Assembly (NCBI RefSeq): GCF_029893085.1
Contig: NZ_JARXWI010000002.1
Span: 248,001-312,000 of the forward strand
Direction of reading: 5' to 3'
DNA: 64,000 nt
Origin: Parabacteroides sp. PFB2-10
Lineage (GTDB): Bacteria; Bacteroidota; Bacteroidia; Bacteroidales; Tannerellaceae
Shown here piece by piece: positions 41,407-50,300 of this stretch (position 1 is its first letter; every line of letters starts with the position of its first letter). The translations under genes were made by a program, and so were the position numbers. Under the pieces are notes generated by a model. That model was not told where the DNA came from and did no database searches. It saw only the letters and a list, made by a program, of their open reading frames with translations.

Positions 41407-42624
41407 TTATTTCACCCTGGCGTATAGAATATAATTATTATCGTCGTCGCCCATCTGTTCCTGGACGCGTGTAAATTTCTTACGCATACTGTCGCTTAAG
41501 GCTTCTGACTGAAGCATTTTCTCCAGCATCTCTTCCAGATTTCCCGGATCTACATTGCGGACAAAATAACCATTCTCGAACAGATAGACTGGCTGATAGA
41601 CAATATCCTGCCCAACCATAAAATCATTCTCAATCCGGAAACAATTGCCTTTCAGTGTTTTCTTGTCCACAATATAGTGAGCAGGTTTTTCGCCTTCAGT
41701 CCTTCTGTCGCTCGTGCCATCCTCACTCATCGTGACAATATGTATCTGTTCACTGGTGCTTCCGACAAAGTAATCCTTCCACTCCTCGTAGCTATGTGGT
41801 TGCATCTCCCGGTTACTGTAATCCATCATAAAACGAGGTATGACCTTCATCGCATTAAAATCTATATGATATAAGGTATCTGCACGACCTGGCAGTGTCA
41901 TAAAATGGGTAGCAAACAGGTCTTCTTGTTTATCTGAATAAAAACGAAGCGCCCAGGCTCCTTTATTTAAGGTAAGATGTTCGGCGGGAATCGAATCGAG
42001 CATCTCTCCATTCAGCGTTTGCATCCAGGCAATAGTTTGCGGTTGATCATTCGGTTTGGCAACGATTTCCACCAGATCGCCCTTCACACGGAAGGCACAT
42101 TCGGTCAACTGACGCGGTAATGTGATCGGATCCAATACTTTCCCTGCAAAATCATACACCAGAATAGATGAGCTATAACCGCCAAACAGGTAGATCCGAT
42201 TGTTGGCTTCGTCCAGGTGATAGGAGCGAACATTTCTATATTCACCGGGACCATTTCCTACTCCTCCAATATCTGAAATGAACATCCCATTCCTGTCAAA
42301 CAACTTACAGGGATTATTCTGCTCAGCAAGAATAAGAATATAATTGTCCGAAATAATCGCTTTCTGTTGAGGCGAAACCAAGGCTTCATCACGATCGTCC
42401 AATTTTATGATCTCGAGCTCTTCCGTAAAATAGCTCAAAGGGAAAACAATCGTATCAGTCAATAGATCCGGATTTAGTTTAATTAATTCATTTCCTTCCA
42501 CCATCACACGTTCAGCTACGACCGGCGCATCTTCCCAATAAGCCTGGGAGGTATTTTTTTTACTACAGGAGGCACACACGAGAATAAAGGCTAACAATAA
42601 GAAAAGATAATTGTTCTTGATCAT
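41407..42624 (-). CDS. 6-bladed beta-propeller lipoprotein (BF3164 type)
   Basis: A 405-residue lipoprotein with lipobox VCASC (Cys20). The mature chain shows propeller repeats: KAIISDNYILILAEQ, the conserved GVGNGPGEY, then NNRIYLFGGYSSSILVYDF, and closes with YILYARVK. Such proteins are abundant in Bacteroidales, and their role is unknown. A gut-related surface function is only a guess. It is the intact counterpart of the pseudogene at 4159-4614. Confidence 0.85.
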   Translation of the reverse strand: MIKNNYLFLLLAFILVCASCSKKNTSQAYWEDAPVVAERVMVEGNELIKLNPDLLTDTIVFPLSYFTEELEIIKLDDRDEALVSPQQKAIISDNYILILAEQNNPCKLFDRNGMFISDIGGVGNGPGEYRNVRSYHLDEANNRIYLFGGYSSSILVYDFAGKVLDPITLPRQLTECAFRVKGDLVEIVAKPNDQPQTIAWMQTLNGEMLDSIPAEHLTLNKGAWALRFYSDKQEDLFATHFMTLPGRADTLYHIDFNAMKVIPRFMMDYSNREMQPHSYEEWKDYFVGSTSEQIHIVTMSEDGTSDRRTEGEKPAHYIVDKKTLKGNCFRIENDFMVGQDIVYQPVYLFENGYFVRNVDPGNLEEMLEKMLQSEALSDSMRKKFTRVQEQMGDDDNNYILYARVK

Positions 42625-42764
42625 ATAGTTTAATTGCTTGTGGATATTTTCAATATGAATGCAATATATCAGTTAATAAGTTAACAACAATCGGTTTAAT
42701 TATTCTTTTAACAATATTTCGTACTTCACATTGAGTCAATCAGTTTTGACCGATTAGTTTATCT

Positions 42765-43661
42765 TCAGGCAAAAAACAATAATAAAATGCTTACCAATAA
42801 GGTGTAAAGGAAAACCATCATGGAGGTACGCCCCAGTATACTATTCAGGGCTTTGCCTTCCAGTCGCATGTAGAGTCGCCAGATTCTGAGAAATAAAATG
42901 TAATAAAGAATAAAGAATAATATGACCCACCATGGTTTTCTGTAGAAAACAGGTATTGTTAATATTCCAGCCAATAGACCGTTGACAAGGTAGATGATGC
43001 GCCCATAACGCTTGCCAAACAAAACAATTGTGGTTCGTTTTTGCGATATTTTATCCTGCTCGTAATCCCGGTAATTATTAACAACCAATATATTGATAGA
43101 CAAAAAACCCACCGCCAATGATAATAAAAAAGCAGAGAGCGTAAACGTCCCCGCCTGCACAAAGTAGGTAAAACAAACAGGCACGACGCCATAGAACAGC
43201 AACACGCACACATCGCCCAATCCATTATAAGCCAACGGAAAGGGACCCGCCGAATAGGCTAGTACGGTGATCGCCATCAATAGACCTACCGGCAACAGGA
43301 TCCACCCGCCATAAAACAATAAAAGACAACCGCATAGGCAGGCCGCTCCGAGCGTAAGAAACGTCCCCACCAGCATCGCTTTGGGCGAGATCCACCCGGA
43401 AGCGACTGCCCGGTCGGGGCCAAGGCGATCTTCCCGGTCGGCACCTTTCTTAAAATCAAAATAGTCGTTGGCGAAATTACTGGCGATCTGAGCCAATAAC
43501 GCAACGCAAAGGCATAGAATAGCCGGGATAAAAAAGAATGTATCATCGTGCTCAGCCAACGCCCAGCCAACAAGAACCGGACTGAGAGAGGCGAACAGGG
43601 TACGCGGACGGGCCGCTTCTACCCATGCCTTCATCCTATTTTTTTTCAAAACATCTTCCAT
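42765..43661 (-). CDS. menA: 1,4-dihydroxy-2-naphthoate polyprenyltransferase
   Basis: A 298-residue integral membrane prenyltransferase of the UbiA family that adds the isoprenoid chain in menaquinone synthesis. The first diphosphate/magnesium motif NDYFDFKKGADREDRLGPDR and the second NNYRDYEQDK are both present, among about eight to nine membrane helices. Other men genes are not in the window. The promoter box TATCTTTG is at 43679-43686 on the minus strand. Confidence 0.93.
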   Translation of the reverse strand: MEDVLKKNRMKAWVEAARPRTLFASLSPVLVGWALAEHDDTFFFIPAILCLCVALLAQIASNFANDYFDFKKGADREDRLGPDRAVASGWISPKAMLVGTFLTLGAACLCGCLLLFYGGWILLPVGLLMAITVLAYSAGPFPLAYNGLGDVCVLLFYGVVPVCFTYFVQAGTFTLSAFLLSLAVGFLSINILVVNNYRDYEQDKISQKRTTIVLFGKRYGRIIYLVNGLLAGILTIPVFYRKPWWVILFFILYYILFLRIWRLYMRLEGKALNSILGRTSMMVFLYTLLVSILLLFFA

Positions 43662-43678
43662 TATCTATATTTATATTG

Positions 43679-43686
43679 CAAAGATA
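43679..43686 (-). promoter_or_regulatory. Promoter -7 box for menA
   Basis: TATCTTTG on the minus strand, 17 bases upstream of the start codon. Confidence 0.5.
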
Positions 43687-43762
43687 GTCCATTCCCCGGG
43701 AATAAATTATAGTGTGCTATCATCTACTATTTTAATTATATCTAAACAATACTGTTTATAAA

Positions 43763-43792
43763 TTGTTATATCATAAAACAAAGCTATCTTTG
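43763..43792 (+). promoter_or_regulatory. Promoter of the 133-residue hypothetical protein
   Basis: TTG at 43763-43765 and TATCTTTG at 43785-43792 are 19 bases apart. The predicted transcription start (about 43797-43800) coincides with the start codon at 43798, so the mRNA may be leaderless or translation may begin at the ATG at 43819. Confidence 0.55.
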
Positions 43793-43797
43793 CAGGC

Positions 43798-44199
43798 ATG
43801 AAGCACTTTCTATACTTTATGGGAATTCTTTTGACGCTGCTCATGTTCTCGACTCCGGAAGAGATCATCGAGGGTGAAAGCCGTATGGCTATGAGCGAAT
43901 CCTATATCGAAGAGAAGAGTGAAGCTGCCGACCTGCAACATCGGTTCGAGATGATCAGCAAAGATATGAAAAACAGCAACTGTCTGACACCTCGCCGACA
44001 TATTCAGTCGACTTTTCATATTCCTAACATCCGTGTCATAAAAACAGCCACACGCATCCTGCATGAGGCACGTATCAAAGGAGCCGAACAAATCCAAAAG
44101 ATTTCGGAATACAGATCTCTTTGTCAAACCACCCTAAACTCCTCCCTGTTTTGCCGATGGGGATCTCATGTATTTTCCCTTCGGAAAATCGTTATTTAG
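43798..44199 (+). CDS. Hypothetical exported or membrane-anchored protein, 133 residues
   Basis: The protein begins with a hydrophobic segment (MKHFLYFMGILLTLLMF) that may be a signal or anchor. The rest is charged and has an Arg/Lys-rich C-terminal part with three cysteines. No family recognised. It follows a well-formed promoter whose start lies at or next to this ATG; the internal ATG at 43819 (MGILLTLL) is an alternative start. It is the only open frame in the region, so it is likely real, but its function is unknown. Confidence 0.6.
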   Translation: MKHFLYFMGILLTLLMFSTPEEIIEGESRMAMSESYIEEKSEAADLQHRFEMISKDMKNSNCLTPRRHIQSTFHIPNIRVIKTATRILHEARIKGAEQIQKISEYRSLCQTTLNSSLFCRWGSHVFSLRKIVI

Positions 44200-44353
44200 T
44201 ACATATTTTCATTCTTATGCTATCCTGAATAGCCGTATGCCGCAACATTAAAACACCCGGCCTATGGTTGTTTGATCGTGCATTTTCGTAAACTCTTATT
44301 TCGATTCGACCAACCTAACAACATGTATTATTAACGATTAAAAAACAAACAGT

Positions 44354-44554
44354 ATGTCTAAGAAAAATAATAAAATAAGCATCTATCTGTATATTCTGCT
44401 CATCATTGCCGGTTGTGTATTGGCGTGTAGTTCATTGATCACCAATGATTATCTGAAACTGATCATTGTGATGGCAACGCTTTGCGGCGGCTTGTTCGGT
44501 GTAATGAAAGGCCTGAGTAAATCAGGAAACACTGAAGAGGCCATTGAAGAATAA
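44354..44554 (+). CDS. Small two-helix membrane protein 1
   Basis: A 66-residue protein: basic start MSKKNNK, hydrophobic helices at about 8-26 and 34-51, and an acidic tail NTEEAIEE. It is followed 32 bases later by a similar-sized protein with the same layout, so they likely form an operon and may be diverged paralogues. Function unknown. Confidence 0.65.
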   Translation: MSKKNNKISIYLYILLIIAGCVLACSSLITNDYLKLIIVMATLCGGLFGVMKGLSKSGNTEEAIEE

Positions 44555-44586
44555 GCGACTTTTCACCCCTAAATCAAAAAAAGAAA

Positions 44587-44787
44587 ATGAAGATAAACAA
44601 AGATCTGATGGATGCCATCATGATGTTGTCATTTATTGGTCTGGTATTAGTCGCCACTTCCGATTTTGAAAATATGACAACAAGAAATACCAGCATCGGT
44701 ATTCTGTGTGTAACGGCAGTCCTGTCTATCGCTTTACGTTTCTTTGGTTCCAAAAAGAAAGAAGAGCCGGAGATAAGCGAAGAATAA
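44587..44787 (+). CDS. Small two-helix membrane protein 2
   Basis: A 66-residue protein with hydrophobic helices at about 9-24 and 34-50, a lysine-rich break GSKKKEEP and the acidic tail EISEE. It has the same length and layout as the preceding gene. A terminator at 44806-44844 ends the unit. Function unknown. Confidence 0.65.
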   Translation: MKINKDLMDAIMMLSFIGLVLVATSDFENMTTRNTSIGILCVTAVLSIALRFFGSKKKEEPEISEE

Positions 44788-44805
44788 GATATTGGTTCTA
44801 TAAAA

Positions 44806-44844
44806 GAAAAACAGGCCGTTTCGATACTGAAACGGCCTGTTTTC
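44806..44844. terminator. Bidirectional terminator
   Basis: GAAAAACAGGCCGTTTC and GAAACGGCCTGTTTTC form a 16-bp stem with a 6-base loop, between the small membrane-protein operon and PPi-phosphofructokinase. Confidence 0.9.
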
Positions 44845-44863
44845 TTTTTATGTCGGGAACAAT

Positions 44864-46519
44864 TTATTTCGCTTGTTCCAACTGTAATGTTTTAGTAGGT
44901 GCATCACATACTTCGGTAGGTCCAAAATATTGGATCGGTCCCGGGTACATATAGCTTGTTTTCGATGCCCATTCGTCGCGTTTAGCCTGGAATGCCTTGA
45001 AAGGAGCCCCATCCAGTTTCACCAACGCTTTCTGGATAACCGGTTTCATTTCGCCATGGCGACGTTCCATATTCATCATCATGGTCACAGGAATACCACC
45101 GGCGATCCATTTATCGGCCGAAGCCGTTGTGTTGCGTACAGACGACATATAGCCGGTCTTACCCGCTGCAATCAGGCAGGAAGCGGTATATCCCAGTGAG
45201 TAGCAATAGTCAGCATCGTAGTTGGAAGGAGCCGCGCAACGTCCTTCATAACCGAAGAAATGATGCAAAGAAGAGAATTTACCTACAAATTTGCCCTCTT
45301 TCTTCCATTCAGCCAGTTTCTTTCCAACCATTTCTGCCAGCAGTTTTTCTGTTTCGATCAACGATACCTGTACGTTTCCGTGCGGGTCGCGATCCAACGT
45401 CAGCTGACGTGCCACACCTTCCGGCAGGCTGGCGTAGAGATCTGCATTGTCTTTAGTCAGTTTGCTAAGTATATAAGCACGCTGCTCGCTCTTTTTGATC
45501 ATCTTGAATTCTACATCGTGTTTGGCCAGGTAGTCATTCAATTCGGCAATCAGGCGCTTCATGGCCGGGATAAACTCGATCAATCCTTCGGGGATCAAAA
45601 TAATACCAAAATTATCTCCTTGTTCCGCCCGTTTGGCAACCACCGAAGCAATATAGGTAACGATATCGTCGAGCGACAGATTCTTAGCCTCTACCTCTTC
45701 CGAAATAATACAGATATTAGGTTGCGTCTGCAGAGCACACTCCAGCGCAATATGAGAAGCCGAACGGCCCATCAGTTTAATGAAGTGCCAGTATTTCTGA
45801 GCTGAGTTACAGTCTCTTTCAATATTTCCAATCACTTCAGAATACACTTTACAAGCCGTATCGAACCCGAAAGAGGTCTCGATCTGTTCGTTCTTCAGGT
45901 CGCCATCGATTGTTTTCGGACATCCGATCACCTGCACACCGGCATCGATCGATTTGTAATATTCTGCCAATACACAAGCATTCGTATTTGAATCATCCCC
46001 ACCAATAATAACAAGGGCTTTGATATCCAGTTCTTTCAGAATTTCCAATCCTTTATCGAATTGTTCCTTCTCTTCCAATTTGGTACGTCCCGAACCGATG
46101 ATATCGAAACCACCGGTATTGCGGTATTCCTCAATGATATCGGCTGTCAGTTCTTTGTATTTATGATCTACCAGACCACCAGGTCCTAAAATAAAACCAT
46201 ACAAACGGGAACCAGCGTTCACCGCTTTGATACCGTCAAACAACCCGGCAATCACATTATGTCCGCCCGGAGCCTGGCCGCCCGAAAGAATCACTCCCAC
46301 ATTGATAGCAGGCATCGCTTGCGGCGCATTGTCTTTTTCAAACGTAACGATCGGCATCCCGTAGGTATTCGGGAACAGAGCCTTGATATCCTCCTGATCG
46401 GCAACCGACTGGGTGTATTCGCCATCCACAGCCTTTACCGCACCCTTTAATGCCACAGGCACCTTCGGCTGATAGGCCGCTCTGGCAATTTGTAATGCAC
46501 TTTTTGTCATTTTTATCAA
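44864..46519 (-). CDS. pfp: Diphosphate-dependent 6-phosphofructokinase
   Basis: A 551-residue cytoplasmic enzyme of the long PPi-PFK clade, which uses pyrophosphate instead of ATP and is reversible in glycolysis/gluconeogenesis. Motifs: [10 protein letters not shown] at the N terminus, GGDDSNTNA (the Asp in the ATP/PPi-specificity site), [10 protein letters not shown] (lysine after the phosphate loop) and [11 protein letters not shown]. Common in Bacteroidales alongside ATP-PFK. Transcribed alone; near-consensus box GATATTTG upstream. Confidence 0.93.
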   Translation of the reverse strand: MIKMTKSALQIARAAYQPKVPVALKGAVKAVDGEYTQSVADQEDIKALFPNTYGMPIVTFEKDNAPQAMPAINVGVILSGGQAPGGHNVIAGLFDGIKAVNAGSRLYGFILGPGGLVDHKYKELTADIIEEYRNTGGFDIIGSGRTKLEEKEQFDKGLEILKELDIKALVIIGGDDSNTNACVLAEYYKSIDAGVQVIGCPKTIDGDLKNEQIETSFGFDTACKVYSEVIGNIERDCNSAQKYWHFIKLMGRSASHIALECALQTQPNICIISEEVEAKNLSLDDIVTYIASVVAKRAEQGDNFGIILIPEGLIEFIPAMKRLIAELNDYLAKHDVEFKMIKKSEQRAYILSKLTKDNADLYASLPEGVARQLTLDRDPHGNVQVSLIETEKLLAEMVGKKLAEWKKEGKFVGKFSSLHHFFGYEGRCAAPSNYDADYCYSLGYTASCLIAAGKTGYMSSVRNTTASADKWIAGGIPVTMMMNMERRHGEMKPVIQKALVKLDGAPFKAFQAKRDEWASKTSYMYPGPIQYFGPTEVCDAPTKTLQLEQAK

Positions 46520-46637
46520 ATTTGTTAGTTAGAATTGCTTACATCTATTAAAAACGCTGCAAATATCGCTTTTTTTTTTCATTCTGAAAAGGATAAGCCA
46601 AACAATAGAAAGAGTATTTGTTCACACCGCCCACAGC

Positions 46638-46913
46638 AAATGTTAAAAAACAAAGTGTAAGCTAAAACCCTCTTTTGCTTTACAAAACGATATGTTAAAA
46701 ACGAAGCAATCGAATAGTCGGAAAGGCCAAAGCATACGGAGAATTCTATCGTCGATGGGCTTCGACAGTACTGTCCATGCCCATCGACAGTTCTGTCCAT
46801 GCGCTTCGACAGTACTGTCGAGGCGCATCGACGATAGAATTATGGCAGGAAAATGAGCCCAAACGGCCAAATATCAATTGGCATTTCGGGTAAAAACGAG
46901 TAATTTAACATTT
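46638..46913 (-). repeat. Dispersed repeat, variant copy F with palindromic core
   Basis: Both ends match the 174-bp family in the orientation of copies B and D: AAATGTTAAAA with a GTAAG...CTTTAC hairpin on the left, and AACGAGTAATTTAACATTT on the right. The inner 174-bp core (GCGCGCAAA, CTCCCGGGAG) is absent; instead 46742-46842 holds a long imperfect palindrome. The whole is 276 bp. It occupies much of the 796-base gap upstream of the giant protease gene. Confidence 0.65.
46742..46842. repeat. Long palindrome with GTCGA units
   Basis: The outer arms AATTCTATCGTCGATG (46742-46757) and CATCGACGATAGAATT (46827-46842) are perfect 16-bp reverse complements. Between them lie repeated units of the form CTTCGACAGTACTGTC and CCATCGACAG, themselves nearly palindromic. 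It could fold into a long hairpin or a cruciform. Confidence 0.75.
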
Positions 46914-47315
46914 ATTCACTGTGTCAAATTGAAACAAACACACGGCATTTACTTACATTTTAGACAAAATCATTTTAGATACTTTAACGATCGTAATGAT
47001 TGTAAGGACTTGAAAGAGAGTAAACAGAATACTTACATACCATAAAATAGACGAAGTTTCGGCAATTCATGCGGGTTTGGCGCAATTGATTTGATAATTC
47101 ATTCGGCTACTTCATATATTTTTTAAAAAATCATGCCACATATTTTTTTTATGAAAATAATGTTTACATTTGGCTAAATTGTTTGAATAACAATCTCTAC
47201 TTTACTATTTGTGTAAGGACTAAAAAGGTTTTGTTATTGTCTCTGTTTCAATACAAACTCTAAGACTATCAGCGAATAAGATAAAACCATTTTTTCATTT
47301 TTAATTCATAGATAT
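46914..47315 (+). promoter_or_regulatory. Upstream region of the giant protease gene, with promoter box
   Basis: This AT-rich stretch has no open frame. A TACATTTG box lies at 47165-47172, giving a leader of about 138 bases. The decamer TGTAAGGACT occurs at about 47000 and again at about 47212. No riboswitch or other known element was recognised. Confidence 0.4.
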
Positions 47316-50300
47316 ATGAAGAAACGACTAACACTTTTTACGTTCCTGTTATTCCTACTTATTACAGGACAGTTCAGCGCTACGGCGCAGATCAGCGAAG
47401 GAGGACTTCCTCCCAGTTTTGAATACCCCTCTCTTTCTTTGCGCCAGGCTTCGGTGCCTTATGAGGCAAAGATCGACTTCGACGTGAATGAACTTATTCG
47501 CGAAGACCTCGAAAGAGAGACGTTGGGAGTACCGCTTCGCGCGGCCATGCTGATTCCTGAGAATATCAACCTGCTGCAAAGCGGGGAGTGGACAACGCTA
47601 TCGAACGGTCAGCGGATACTCCGGTACACGATCAGTGCTCCGGGTGCTATCGCTACGCTTTTGACCTACAAGGAATTCTATATTCCTGAAGGTGGCAAGT
47701 TATTCATCTACAATGCCGACCAGACACAGGTGTTGGGAGCATACACCAGCCGTACAAATCCGTCAGGAGGTGTGTTCTCTACCCAGCTGCTGTCGGGCGA
47801 CGAATTTACGTTGGAGTATGTGAGTCCGAACAAGGCGGAGGAAGACATATTGATACCGTTGGAATACCAGCCACGTATCCATATTTCCAGCATTGGCTAC
47901 GGATATAACTACATGGAGACCTACGACACCCGTCCCCAGTTCCGGGCTGGTGAATCCGGTAGTTGTATGGTAGATATCAATTGTGAAGAAGGCGATAACT
48001 GGCAGGTGCAGAAAACCGGGGTTGCCAAATCGTTAACACCTATTGGCACCGGAATGTATCTTTGTACCGGTACGCTGATCAATAACACGGCTCAGGATCT
48101 GACCCCATACTACCTTACGGCATTCCATTGTTTTACATCCGGCAATAATGTTGCTTCAGCAGACGATCTTAAAATGGCGCAATACTATTTTGATTATGAA
48201 TATGATACTTGTGGCAGCATTGCCGTTCGTGACGATGTAAAAACTCTTATTGGATCAGAGATGTTAGTAAGTATTCCGATCAATGGGGCTTCTGACGGAG
48301 CTTTGTTAAAGCTGGATGAGCAACCTAACTGGCCAGTCTATTTCAATGGTTGGGATAGAACAAACACGCCTATGACAAGCGGTGTAGGTATCCATCATCC
48401 TGGAGGGGATGTGAAAAAGATATCAACGGTAACGACAGCCGCGACCAATGCTTCCTGGAACGGAAGTGACGGTTCGGTCGGTGCAGAAAATGCGCATTGG
48501 AATGTGCTTTTTGCAGCCACGAAAAATGGACATAGTGTGACCGAAGGAGGTTCGTCTGGCTCTCCTCTGTTTAATCAAAATGGTTTGGTTGTCGGCACAC
48601 TAAGTGGAGGGAGTTCTTCTTGTTCTAATCCGTATGGTCGAAACCTCTATGGTAAGCTTTATTATCACTGGGATCAGGCCGAAGAAAAAATGGTTGGCTA
48701 TCTCGATCCGGAAGGTACAGGAGCAACCACATTAAAAGGTACCTATGTGGAAAACGGACGCCCAGCTGCTAATTTCTTTGCAAGTAGAACAACTATTTAT
48801 GTGCTGACTTCCATTACTTATAAAGACCTCTCAGATAAGGCTGATACGTACGAGTGGAGCTTCGTGGGAGGAAATATTACCTCATCAACTGAGAAAGGAC
48901 CGCATACGATCACTTATAACCAACCGGGTAAATATACAACAACCCTGACGATTAATAAAGGGACAGCGAATCAGTCTGTTTTAACTTTAGAAGTTAATGT
49001 TATCGAAAAAGGAGATAATCCGGAAGCCCCGGTGGCCTTATTTGCTATAAAGGAAGATATAGTTTTGGCAGAAGGGTTTGATGAAAGAATATCAAGTACT
49101 AATTTTCTGCCAGAAGGATGGGCTATAGAGAATGATGCAGCAAGCACAAGTACAAATCAGTGGATTTCAGCTAACCCGGGTGGTTCTGCTCCTGTTTTCA
49201 GTACAATCGATCCGAATAGCCGCTATTCCGCAATGGTCAATCGTGATGAGGAAAATATTGTTAACACATGGCTGAAAACGCCAACCGTGATGATACCAAA
49301 TAATGCTCGAATGGAATTCTACGCTGGATATGGGTCATTTGCTTTGGAAAATGGTATACTGACTTGTTATATTATAGAAGACGGAAATGAACCAGTGTCA
49401 GTGTGGAGCAATGCAACCGAGATTGGTGGGTCATTCGCCTGGAATTGGTATCACCAAAGGGTTGACTTATCAGCTTTTGCAGGCAAAGAGGTTCAGATAG
49501 CCTGGCAATATTATGGACAGGGTGGAAACCTGGCTGGGCTCGATGGCGTTCAATTAACACAGGCTTTCCCAGGAGAAAAAATAACCATCAACGTAGGTGA
49601 TTATATCAAACTGACCGATTTGTCTACAGGGCCTCCTATCCTTTATGATTGGAGATTCGAGGGAGCTGTTACTGAAACATCCACAGTGGAGGAACCAAAG
49701 GTACAATACCTCACCCCAGGTACGTATGATATCACCCTGTTTGTGAAGAACTATCAAGGAGAGCATAGTTACACCCTTGAGGATGCTGTTACGGTAGTGG
49801 CAGAAACGCCCGAAGCAAATTTTGAAGCTATTGTGGAAAGAGGATATACCTTGACCACTTTCGGTCCGTTTGCTCCGAAAGAAGCGAATGTCTATTTTGC
49901 CGATAAATCGAATAAGTATCCTACCAAGTGGAATTGGAAATTCTACGGTGCAACACCAGCTTCCTCTAAAAAGCAAAACCCCGGCAAGGTTGTATACGAC
50001 AAAACGGGTGATTTTGATTTTGAATTGGGCATTTCCAACAGCAAAGGAAGCGATAAGGTCGAAATTGAAAACTTTGCCAAGATCGGTTATACAACAGGTG
50101 ATATATGGAATCTGCTGCCAGGAGAAAAGGGTATGACGGTGTATAGTTACGCGGAGAATGCATATCTCTCTGGTACAAATAAAGGGGATATTGGTGCTAT
50201 GGCGGAAAGGTTCGATGCGCCGGTTGAACTGGGAAAGATCGAATCTGTCGATATTTCGATTTCAGTTGGAAGTATATCGGGTGGTAACGATCTGACAGTA

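Noticed and set aside
46742-46842. Palindrome considered as a CRISPR array or a dif site
   Set aside because: Units are not regularly spaced with unique spacers and no cas genes are present; no match to a dif-like 28-bp XerCD site could be seen.
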